Notes under the pieces: generated by a model
What the model saw: only the letters and a program-made list of their open reading frames with translations
Databases searched by the model: none
What the model was told of the DNA's origin: nothing
Made by a program: the position numbers and the translations under genes
DNA from: Comamonadaceae bacterium
GTDB lineage: Bacteria > Pseudomonadota > Gammaproteobacteria > Burkholderiales > Burkholderiaceae_C
DNA: 8,570 bases
Reading direction: 5' to 3'
Assembly (NCBI GenBank): GCA_947458345.1
Contig: CANHBU010000060.1
Location: 1-8,570, forward strand
Part shown: positions 1-5,811 of the stretch, in pieces
Layout of the letters: every line of letters begins with the position of its first letter
Position numbering within the stretch: the stretch's first letter is position 1

Positions 1-295
1 AGTCGGGCACGAGTCCAGGGGAAACACCAAAATGCGCGCCGGCATCGAGCGCTCGCTGCACGTCGACCGCAGCAAGCAAAGTGCCGGCCCCGACGGTGGC
101 CTCGGGGACCTGCCTGCGGATCGCCTCGATCGCCTGCAACGCCACCGGCGTGCGCACCAAGACTTCGAAGACCGTGACGCCGCCGGCGACCAGGGCGCGC
201 GCCAGGGGCACCGCCCGGTCAAGCTCATGAATCCAGATGATGGGCATCACCGGCAAGCGCAGCAAGTCGATCATGGCAGGCGCTGACAAATGCAC
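1..295 (-). CDS. KDPG/KHG aldolase family protein, N-terminal part (cut by window start)
   Basis: Class I aldolase of the 2-keto-3-deoxy-6-phosphogluconate (KDPG) type; the family cleaves 2-keto-3-deoxy acids to pyruvate plus an aldehyde in the cytoplasm. About 98 N-terminal residues are present. They match the start of the Eda barrel: PVMPIIWI first strand, RALVAGGVTVFEVLVRT (the Glu of FEV corresponds to catalytic Glu45 of E. coli Eda), VPEATVGAGTLL and GAHFGVSPGL. The Schiff-base lysine lies beyond base 1 and cannot be checked. I chose a GTG start at 295 because GAGGG (303-307) sits 7 nt upstream; the ATG at 274 has no comparable ribosome binding site. The gene begins 24 nt after the tctA stop, so it is probably the last-seen gene of the transporter operon. 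The family assignment is strong. The exact substrate (phosphorylated or not, gluconate or galactonate type) is open. Confidence 0.85.
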   Translation of the reverse strand, partial: MHLSAPAMIDLLRLPVMPIIWIHELDRAVPLARALVAGGVTVFEVLVRTPVALQAIEAIRRQVPEATVGAGTLLAAVDVQRALDAGAHFGVSPGLVPD

Positions 296-319
296 AGGCG
301 AGCCCTCAACAGGCCCCAT

Positions 320-1813
320 TTATGCGACCTGGGCGGCCGGCCGCTTGCGCAGCACCCGCCAGGCCATCACAAGCCACATCAGCACGGTCAAGACGCCCAG
401 GGTGCCCGCGATCGGCCGCGTGAAAAACACCGTCGGGTCGCCATCGGCTTTCATCATCGAGGTCAGGAAACTTTGCTCGAGCAACTCCCCGAGCACAACA
501 CCCAGAATCAAGGGGGCCACCGGAATGCCGTTTTCCTCCATCAACCAACCGACCACGCCAAAAATGAGCATCACCAAAATGCCGTAGGGGCTGTTGGTGA
601 TGGCAAAAGACCCGACGATGCAAAACAGCAAGATGATGGGCAGCAAGATCGCTCGCGGCGCGCGCAAGAGTCGGCCAGCGCCCTTGATTGCGGCCCAGCC
701 CAAAGGCAGCATCAGCAAATTGGCCGCCACAAAGATCATGAAGACCGCATAGATAAGTTGCGGATTTTGCAGAAACACCGTGGGCCCCGGGTTCATGCCC
801 TTCATGTAGAGCACACCAATCACGATGGCGGTGATCGAGTCACCGGGGATGCCAAAGACCAGCGCCGGAATCCAGGCGCCGCCCAGAGCCGAGTTGTTCG
901 ACGAGGTCGACTCGACAACACCTTCGACATGCCCCGTGCCGAACTTTTCGGGCTCCTTGCTAAAGCGCTTGGCCATAGCGTAAGAAATCCAGGCTGCGAT
1001 ATCGGCGCCCGCGCCGGGCAAGGCACCAATCGCGGTGCCCACCACCGAGCCGCGCACGAAGTTGCGCCAGTAGCGTCGCGCGACCCCACCGATGCCCTGA
1101 AACAGCGCGCCGACCTTCTCTTGCACCATGATGCCCGCGGTCTGCGTCGAGATGGAGCCCCTGAGCAACTCGCTCAACGCGAAGGCCCCGATCATGGTGG
1201 GAATCAAGCTGATGCCCGACATCAGATCGACACTGCCAAAGGTAAAGCGCGGAAAGCCCGCCACCGGATCGATGCCGACGCAGCCCACCGCCAGGCCGAT
1301 CAGCAGGGACAGGATCGCCCGGGTGCGGCCGCTTGCCGTGATCAGCGTGGCACAGCTGAGCCCCAGGAAGGCGAGCCAGAAGTATTCGAAGGACGAGAAA
1401 TTGAGCGCAGCCTCAGCCAGCAGCGGGGCCGCGGCGATCAGAAACAGCACGCCCACCAAGCCACCGGCGACCGAGAAGACCAAATTGGCGCCCAGATTGA
1501 GCTCGAGCTGGCCCTTGCGAGCCATGGCGTAACTCTCGTCGGTGTAAGCCGCCGAGGCCGGCGTGCCCGGCATGCGCAGCATGGCCCCGGGTATGTCGCC
1601 GGCAAAAATCGCCATCGCGCTGGCCGTCACGATCGCCCCCAGGGCCGGCACCGGCGGCATGAAAAACGTGACGGGCACCAGCAAGGCCGTGGCCATGGTG
1701 GCGGTCAGACCCGGAATGGCGCCGACAAAAAGACCAAAGACCGCGGAGGCCAAAATGACCGCGATCACATAGGGATCGAAGACCAGCGCAGCGGCTGCCG
1801 CCATCGTGTCCAT
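320..1813 (-). CDS. tctA: Tripartite tricarboxylate transporter, large membrane subunit TctA
   Basis: Large permease subunit of a tripartite tricarboxylate transporter (TTT), an ion-gradient-driven uptake system for organic acids in the inner membrane. It has 497 residues, the normal family length of about 500, with many hydrophobic segments. The internal duplication typical of TctA is visible: GAIPGLTATM (residues 31-40) and GALPGAGADIAA (263-274) are the paired Pro-Gly loops, each followed by a second one, MPGTPASAAY (81-90) and GIPGDS (321-326). The start at 1813 is preceded only by a weak GAAAGA, and an ATG three codons later is an alternative. The gene lies 26 nt downstream of tctB and follows tctC and tctB in standard TTT order. 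Family membership is certain. The transported substrate cannot be read from the sequence; citrate or tricarboxylate should not be assumed. Confidence 0.96.
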   Translation of the reverse strand: MDTMAAAAALVFDPYVIAVILASAVFGLFVGAIPGLTATMATALLVPVTFFMPPVPALGAIVTASAMAIFAGDIPGAMLRMPGTPASAAYTDESYAMARKGQLELNLGANLVFSVAGGLVGVLFLIAAAPLLAEAALNFSSFEYFWLAFLGLSCATLITASGRTRAILSLLIGLAVGCVGIDPVAGFPRFTFGSVDLMSGISLIPTMIGAFALSELLRGSISTQTAGIMVQEKVGALFQGIGGVARRYWRNFVRGSVVGTAIGALPGAGADIAAWISYAMAKRFSKEPEKFGTGHVEGVVESTSSNNSALGGAWIPALVFGIPGDSITAIVIGVLYMKGMNPGPTVFLQNPQLIYAVFMIFVAANLLMLPLGWAAIKGAGRLLRAPRAILLPIILLFCIVGSFAITNSPYGILVMLIFGVVGWLMEENGIPVAPLILGVVLGELLEQSFLTSMMKADGDPTVFFTRPIAGTLGVLTVLMWLVMAWRVLRKRPAAQVA

Positions 1814-1839
1814 GCTTGTCTTTCGTGTCGATCAGAGCC

Positions 1840-2313
1840 TTAGCCGCCGGCCACGAGCTGCATGAACCAGCCCCGAGGCAGGGGAACGCGCATCAGTGAG
1901 CCAAAGAACCACTGCACCACCACAGCGGTGAGCACACCGGTCAAGAGCGCGGCCCAAAGCCGCACCCCGAGCCAAGCGCACAGGGCGGCCACCAGAATCG
2001 CCGCCGTCGGCAAAAACCCCAGCCGCTCGGCAGCGATCAAGTAAAAACCAATCGCAGCGGGCATGGCCAGCAGAGCCAGCCAGCCCGACAGGCGCTGCAG
2101 CGGTTCACTCCATTCCAGCCAAGGCCGACCGGAGCGCCAGCCTCGCACGGCAATCACCACGCCGCACGCCATGATGCCCAGGGCGATGAGCCGGGGAAAA
2201 AGGGCCGGGCCATAGCGCTGGCCCGGCATGTCCGGAAAGGTGAAGGTGTAGGCGAACAGCGCCGCCGCCAACGCGAGCAGCAAAGCGCCGAGCAAGGTGT
2301 CGTGCAGTCGCAT
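1840..2313 (-). CDS. tctB: Tripartite tricarboxylate transporter, small membrane subunit TctB
   Basis: Small, poorly conserved membrane subunit of the TTT system, needed alongside TctA for uptake. It has 157 residues, typical for TctB. Hydrophobic segments are visible at about residues 7-25 (LGALLLALAAALFAYTF), 40-58 (after the FPRLIALGI motif common in this family), 76-95, and a long stretch from about 100 to 140 that probably makes two helices. The C-terminus (RVPLPRG) matches the usual Leu-Pro-rich end of TctB. The gene begins 23 nt after the tctC stop and ends 26 nt before tctA. No good ribosome binding site precedes the ATG at 2313, so translation may be coupled to tctC. Sequence similarity within this family is low; the call rests on the hydrophobic pattern plus position between tctC and tctA. 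Confidence 0.92.
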   Translation of the reverse strand: MRLHDTLLGALLLALAAALFAYTFTFPDMPGQRYGPALFPRLIALGIMACGVVIAVRGWRSGRPWLEWSEPLQRLSGWLALLAMPAAIGFYLIAAERLGFLPTAAILVAALCAWLGVRLWAALLTGVLTAVVVQWFFGSLMRVPLPRGWFMQLVAGG

Positions 2314-2336
2314 GGGGTCAGCCAGCCGCGCTGCGA

Positions 2337-3335
2337 TCAGGCCTTCTTGGCCAGACCCGCAGCGGTCATCGCGGTGCCCATCGCGCGGTCACCGTCGGCC
2401 ATGAACCGGGCAAAGCCCGGCGCATCGGCCCAGGTGGTGCCAAAGCCGCGGTTTCTCATGAAGTCCTGGAACTCGGCCGAGTCGTAGGCTTTCTTGAGCT
2501 CGGTGATCAGGCGGCTGGCGATCGGCTCGGGCAGGTTTCGCGGCGCGGCAATGCCCCGCCAGGCACCGACCGAGTAATTGATGCCCAGGGTCTCATTGAG
2601 TGTGGGCACATCCTTGAAGGCCGGGTTGCGCTGCGGCGCCATCACCGCCAGGCTAACGGCCTTGCCCGCATCGATCATGGCCTTGGCCTCGGGCACGGAG
2701 CAGGTCACGATGTCGATTCCGCCGGCAGCCAAGTCCTGCATGGCCGGCGCCGCGCCGTTCGATGGCACCCACTGCACATGGTTGGGCGGCAGGCCCATGG
2801 CCTGCAGCCAGCCGATCAGGCCCAGGTGCCAGATGCCACCCTGACCTGTGCCCGAGGCCTTGAAGCGGCCGGCCGGCGCTGCCTTGATCGCATCGGCCAA
2901 GGCCTTGATGGTCTTGTGCGGAGAGCCCGCGTTGACTTGCACGCCCGGTGGATCGACGTTCATCAGGGCCAGCGGGGTGTAGCTGGTGGGCCGCAAATCG
3001 GTCAGGCCCTGGTGGTGCATCATGGTGATCTCCACCGTGATCATGCCGATGGTGTAGCCGTCCGGCGCCGCGGTGGCGATGGCCGAATGGCCCACGACAC
3101 CGGAGCCGCCCGTGCGGTTGACCACATTGAAAGGCTGGCCCAGATTTTTCTCCAAGATGGCCGCCACAATGCGGGCGGTGGCGTCGGTGCCGCCACCGGC
3201 GCCCCAGGGGCACACCAGCGTCACAGGACGATTGGGCCAAGCACCCTGCGCGTGGGCCGGCAACATGGCGCCCAGACTGGCAGCGGCCAGACCACCCAGT
3301 ACGGCGCGACGGTCATGCAATGTTTTGCGGGTCAT
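2337..3335 (-). CDS. tctC: Tripartite tricarboxylate transporter substrate-binding protein (Bug/TctC family)
   Basis: Periplasmic solute-binding protein that captures an organic acid and delivers it to TctBA. It has 332 residues from the ATG at 3335, chosen because AAGGAGA (3341-3347) lies 5 nt upstream; the frame stays open 49 codons further upstream but that extension does not look like coding. A signal peptide occupies about residues 1-29: Arg9-Arg10, a short Ala/Gly/Leu-rich core and an AHA-QG cleavage site. The twin arginine followed by AVLGG suggests Tat export, although Sec is possible. Mature protein hallmarks of the Bug family follow: RPVTLVCPWGAGGGTDATAR near the mature N-terminus, then VVNRTGGSGVVG, then APDGYTIG. 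The family binds diverse carboxylates and amides, so the ligand is unknown. It is the first transporter gene, 214 nt downstream of the cupin gene. Confidence 0.95.
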   Translation of the reverse strand: MTRKTLHDRRAVLGGLAAASLGAMLPAHAQGAWPNRPVTLVCPWGAGGGTDATARIVAAILEKNLGQPFNVVNRTGGSGVVGHSAIATAAPDGYTIGMITVEITMMHHQGLTDLRPTSYTPLALMNVDPPGVQVNAGSPHKTIKALADAIKAAPAGRFKASGTGQGGIWHLGLIGWLQAMGLPPNHVQWVPSNGAAPAMQDLAAGGIDIVTCSVPEAKAMIDAGKAVSLAVMAPQRNPAFKDVPTLNETLGINYSVGAWRGIAAPRNLPEPIASRLITELKKAYDSAEFQDFMRNRGFGTTWADAPGFARFMADGDRAMGTAMTAAGLAKKA

Positions 3336-3549
3336 CGGTGTCTCCTTGAGTTGGGGTTTCGAACATGAGATCTCACTTGGATTCATCGTTCCACCGACAA
3401 CCGGTCGCAGCAACCGGGAAAACCCTCTGAGCGCGCTCAGGCCTGTGCGCAGCGGCCCCAGCGTTGGAGTGGCGCGCCCCAAAGCCGCGAATACAGGCCC
3501 ATCAAAAGGCGGCGTTCAGGCCCAAGCGATGCGCCGGCCTGATGCCGGC
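3336..3549 (-). promoter_or_regulatory. Non-coding 214-nt leader upstream of tctC with three small repeats
   Basis: No credible gene is seen here. It holds a 14-bp perfect palindrome CTGAGCGCGCTCAG (3427-3440), followed on the minus strand by AGGGTTTT, which could form a weak attenuator-like hairpin. It also holds the heptamer CAACCGG twice, 13 bp apart (3398-3404 and 3411-3417), and a 10-bp palindrome TGAGATCTCA (3366-3375) just upstream of the tctC ribosome binding site. I find no convincing -35/-10 pair. The region may contain a tctC promoter or operator, or only be an operon spacer. Confidence 0.4.
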
Positions 3550-4080
3550 TCAGCGAATGAACTGGTCAACATAGCCCTCGCCCAAACCGTTGGCGCCGTA
3601 GTGCTTGCGGCATTTGTCAATGCGGGTAAAGACGTCGTCAAAACCCGTGCAGTTGCCCTGCGGATCCACATAAATCATGGCGCCATTGACTTGAAAGAAA
3701 GTGATCATCTCCTCGACGCCCGGATCGACCACGAGCGTGTGGGTCTCACCCGGCGCCTCGTAGACATAGGTGCCTTCGCGGGCCACCCAGTCATGCTCGA
3801 GGTAGCGCCAGCTGCCCTTCATCACAAGACCGTGGACCGGTTGCGGATGGCGATGGCGCGACAAAACGCCGGCGCGCCGAACCCGCAGCATATTCATCCA
3901 GTAGCCGCGGCTGGCCGACAGACACAAGGGTCGAAACCAAACGTTGTCGTCAACCGGCACCCAGATGCGCTCATCTTCGGGGATGGCATGGGGCACCACC
4001 AGCTCAGGCGGCGACTCTTTGGGCATCGGATGGAGGTAGGGCAGCCACTTGTCGGCGTCGGGCGAAACAGGCGGGTTCAT
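3550..4080 (-). CDS. Cupin-domain dioxygenase-like protein (2,4'-dihydroxyacetophenone dioxygenase family)
   Basis: Single-domain cupin of 176 residues. The family includes 2,4'-dihydroxyacetophenone dioxygenase and resembles the diketone-cleaving enzyme Dke1: non-haem metal enzymes that split a C-C bond next to a carbonyl using O2. Cupin motif 1 is visible as HRHPQPVHG (His76, His78, His83) with the usual G-x-W-x-Y-x-E-H-D strand after it. Motif 2 follows in GTYVYEAPGETHTL (Glu108, Glu112, His114). A metal site of His76, His78 and His114 is therefore likely. The ATG at 4080 is the first possible start after the in-frame upstream stop. It lacks a Shine-Dalgarno sequence; the 36-nt gap from the SDR gene instead reads CCACCTCC on the coding strand. 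Family fold is confident. The reaction is inferred, and a non-enzymatic cupin cannot be excluded. Confidence 0.82.
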   Translation of the reverse strand: MNPPVSPDADKWLPYLHPMPKESPPELVVPHAIPEDERIWVPVDDNVWFRPLCLSASRGYWMNMLRVRRAGVLSRHRHPQPVHGLVMKGSWRYLEHDWVAREGTYVYEAPGETHTLVVDPGVEEMITFFQVNGAMIYVDPQGNCTGFDDVFTRIDKCRKHYGANGLGEGYVDQFIR

Positions 4081-4116
4081 AGGTCTTGGAGGTGGGTTAA
4101 AAAACGAGGCAGGTCT

Positions 4117-4827
4117 TCAGGCAATCAGATAGCCGCCATCGACCGGCAGCACCACGCCGGTGACGAAAGCCGCTGCGGGGCTGGCCAAAAACAGCACCGG
4201 GCCGGCCACATCGGCTGGTGTGCCCCAGCGCCCCATCGGCGTGCGCGAGACGACGGCCGCGCTGCGCTGGGCATCGTCCTGCAAGGCCTGAGTCAAAGGC
4301 GTTGCAATCCATCCCGGTGCCACCGCATTGACGCGGATGCCATCGCTGGCATAAGCGATTGCAAGACTCTTGGTCAATTGGGCGACGCCGCCTTTGCTGG
4401 CGCTGTAGCCGGGCACCAAGCCGCCGCCAAAAAAACTCAGCATGGACGCGGTGTTGATGATGCAGCCTGAGCGCGCCTTCAGACCTTTTCGGGCGGCAGC
4501 GCAGACGCGCATCGTCCCGTTGAGGTTGACGTCGATGGTCTGCGCAAAAACATCAGGATCGAGTTCCGCACTGCGCCGGATGATACCCGCGCAGTTGACC
4601 ACCACATCGAGCTCGCCCAAGCCCTCGAGCAAGTTGCGCACCGCCTCGTGATCCCGGACATCGAGCGTATGGGCGGCATCGACAGCAAGCTGCTCGCGTG
4701 CGCGCTCAACCTCGGGGTCGGTGGCACCGGTCACGGTGACCCGATCGCCCTGCGCGGCAAACGCGCTGGCAATGCCCGCACCGATTCCGCTGGTGCCACC
4801 GGTGATCAAAATCGTCCTTGCGCCCAT
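4117..4827 (-). CDS. Short-chain dehydrogenase/reductase (classical SDR)
   Basis: Cytoplasmic NAD(P)-dependent oxidoreductase of 236 residues, normal for classical SDRs. Visible motifs are the nucleotide-binding TGGTSGIG (residues 9-16), NCAG (78-81, in place of the common NNAG), the active-site Asn in DVNLNG (Asn101), Ser128 in INTAS, and Tyr141/Lys145 in YSASK. PGWIATP (171-177) follows, then a C-terminal TGVVLPVDGGY. All four catalytic residues are present, so it should be active. The start at 4827 is supported by AAAAGGA (4835-4841), 7 nt upstream; the frame is open to 4899 but those residues are not SDR-like. It is the first gene of the leftward operon and probably oxidises or reduces a hydroxyl on the imported acid. 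Many SDRs of this type are labelled 3-oxoacyl-ACP reductase; the sequence alone does not support that role here. Confidence 0.93.
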   Translation of the reverse strand: MGARTILITGGTSGIGAGIASAFAAQGDRVTVTGATDPEVERAREQLAVDAAHTLDVRDHEAVRNLLEGLGELDVVVNCAGIIRRSAELDPDVFAQTIDVNLNGTMRVCAAARKGLKARSGCIINTASMLSFFGGGLVPGYSASKGGVAQLTKSLAIAYASDGIRVNAVAPGWIATPLTQALQDDAQRSAAVVSRTPMGRWGTPADVAGPVLFLASPAAAFVTGVVLPVDGGYLIA

Positions 4828-4848
4828 CGCATGGTCCTTTTGGGTTTG

Positions 4849-4877
4849 ATGATCGGCACGCCCGCCGACCCAGTCAA
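4849..4877 (-). promoter_or_regulatory. Predicted sigma-70-type promoter of the SDR-cupin-tct operon
   Basis: On the minus strand, TTGACT (4872-4877, 5 of 6 to the -35 consensus) is followed after exactly 17 bp by GATCAT (4849-4854, 4 of 6 to the -10 consensus). Transcription would begin near 4842, immediately before the AAAAGGA ribosome binding site of the SDR gene, giving a very short leader. This is the best promoter-like pair in the intergenic region. Confidence 0.5.
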
Positions 4878-4889
4878 GAGCGCCTTGAC
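4873..4889. promoter_or_regulatory. Candidate operator: inverted repeat GTCAAG-N5-CTTGAC
   Basis: A perfect 6-bp inverted repeat with a 5-bp spacer (arms 4873-4878 and 4884-4889) lies between the two divergent genes and overlaps the predicted -35 box of the SDR operon. Position and symmetry fit a repressor site for a dimeric regulator. Related TTGA-containing half-sites follow at 4902-4912. The regulator is unknown: the only one in the window is the RpiR protein of the other module. Confidence 0.4.
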
Positions 4890-4942
4890 GCCCCTGCACC
4901 CTTGATTTGACCAGACTTGCGCCGGCTCGCTCAAATCGCTAG

Positions 4943-4955
4943 CATGGCCGCCATG
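4943..4955. repeat. Inverted repeat CATGGC-C-GCCATG upstream of the AroE-like gene
   Basis: A 13-bp perfect palindrome with a single central base lies 18 bp before the AroE-like start codon. A weak plus-strand promoter, TTGCGC (4917-4922) with 17 bp to TAGCAT (4940-4945), would place the transcription start inside it, so it could be an operator or a short hairpin at the mRNA 5' end. Short GC-rich palindromes are common by chance. Confidence 0.3.
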
Positions 4956-4972
4956 TCGAGCCGAGGGGCGCT

Positions 4973-5794
4973 ATGACGCAGGTCAACTTTATCCGGGGCC
5001 GCACCCGCATGTTCGGCATCGTGGGCGACCCCATTGCGCAGGTGCGCTCGCCCGAAATGATCACCTGGGAGCTGCAGCGCCGCGGTGTCGACGCCTTGCT
5101 GGTGCCACTTCATGTGCCAGCAGCCGACTTCGAGCAGACCATGGCGTGCCTGATGCGCCTGGTCAATTTTGGCGGCTTTGTGATCACCGTGCCCTTCAAG
5201 ACCCGGGCCATGGCCTTGGCCGATCGATTTGGCTTGCAGGCGCAGGTCATGGGCAGCATCAATGTGCTGGTTCGCCGAACCGATGGCCGCTGGAGCGCCG
5301 ACATGCTCGACGGCATGGGCTGCGTCGCGGCCTTCAAGCAGCGCGGCATTCGCATCGCAGATCGCTCCCTCACGATTTTGGGGCTCGGCGGTGCGGGCGG
5401 TGCGATTGCCTGCGCGATGGCCGCTGAGCGACCGCGGCAAATGCATCTGCATGACCTGAGCGCCGAGCGCCGCCAATTCATCAGCCAATGTGTGGCCCGA
5501 ATCAGTCCGAGCACCCGCATCGAAACCGGTCCGCCCCGCATCGACGATGCCGATGTACTGATCAATGCCACGCCCGTGGGCATGCTGGCCGATGCCCGCT
5601 TGCCGCTCGATGTCACGGCCTTGCCGCCTCAGCTTGTCGTCTTCGATGCGATCGTGATGCCCGAGCAAACGCCCCTGCTCGATCTGGCCGAGCGATGCGG
5701 CTGCACTGTGGTACGCGGGCGCGAAATGATGCTCGGTCAAATTCCGCAATTGGTGGACCGCTTGCTCGACCCCGATGCCATCACCGCCTCTTAG
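4973..5794 (+). CDS. Shikimate dehydrogenase-like (AroE-fold) oxidoreductase with altered substrate pocket
   Basis: NAD(P)-dependent dehydrogenase of the AroE/YdiB fold, 273 residues, normal family length. The N-terminal catalytic domain starts GIVGDPIAQVRSP (15-27); the Rossmann part has LGLGGAGGA (136-144), INATPVGM follows, and the C-terminal Gly-x-x-Met-x-x-x-Gln element appears as GREMMLGQ. The catalytic pair is kept: Lys76 in TVPFK and Asp113 in MLDG. Several shikimate contacts differ from E. coli AroE: Val24 replaces the first Ser of S-x-S-P, Val70 replaces the Asn of N-V-T-x-P-F-K, and Met111-Leu112 replace Asn-Thr before the Asp. It is therefore unlikely to be the biosynthetic AroE and probably acts on another hydroxy acid in catabolism. 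GAGG (4964-4967) precedes the ATG by about 5 nt. The gene is divergent from the SDR operon and convergent with D-aminoacylase, 17 bp away. Confidence 0.85.
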   Translation: MTQVNFIRGRTRMFGIVGDPIAQVRSPEMITWELQRRGVDALLVPLHVPAADFEQTMACLMRLVNFGGFVITVPFKTRAMALADRFGLQAQVMGSINVLVRRTDGRWSADMLDGMGCVAAFKQRGIRIADRSLTILGLGGAGGAIACAMAAERPRQMHLHDLSAERRQFISQCVARISPSTRIETGPPRIDDADVLINATPVGMLADARLPLDVTALPPQLVVFDAIVMPEQTPLLDLAERCGCTVVRGREMMLGQIPQLVDRLLDPDAITAS

Positions 5795-5811
5795 GGGCCG
5801 CTCGGGACTGC

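Noticed and set aside
290..1843. A 517-codon open frame on the plus strand, longer than tctA itself
   Set aside because: It lies antisense to tctA. The product is dominated by His, Arg, Gln and Gly with no domain, as expected from a GC-rich gene's complementary strand. TctA motifs on the other strand are unmistakable.
3336..3482. 49-residue N-terminal extension of TctC
   Set aside because: The extension precedes an obvious signal peptide and an excellent ribosome binding site at 3341-3347, and no binding protein of this family has such an extension before its signal.
4099..4120. T6 run on the minus strand after the SDR stop as a rho-independent terminator
   Set aside because: No GC-rich inverted repeat precedes the run; the sequence before it does not pair with itself.
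3073..4470. A 465-codon plus-strand open frame across tctC, its leader, the cupin gene and part of the SDR gene
   Set aside because: It spans three genes with clear family motifs on the minus strand and the translation has no recognisable domain; it is a shadow of GC-rich coding sequence.
4828..4899. 24-residue N-terminal extension of the SDR protein
   Set aside because: It would run through the predicted promoter and operator; the TGGTSGIG motif sits at the normal distance from the ATG at 4827, which has a ribosome binding site.
5795..5811. Bidirectional terminator between the convergent AroE-like and D-aminoacylase genes
   Set aside because: The 17-bp gap has no stem-loop followed by a T-run on either strand. 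Nearby GC-rich palindromes lie inside the D-aminoacylase coding end and lack a U-tract.
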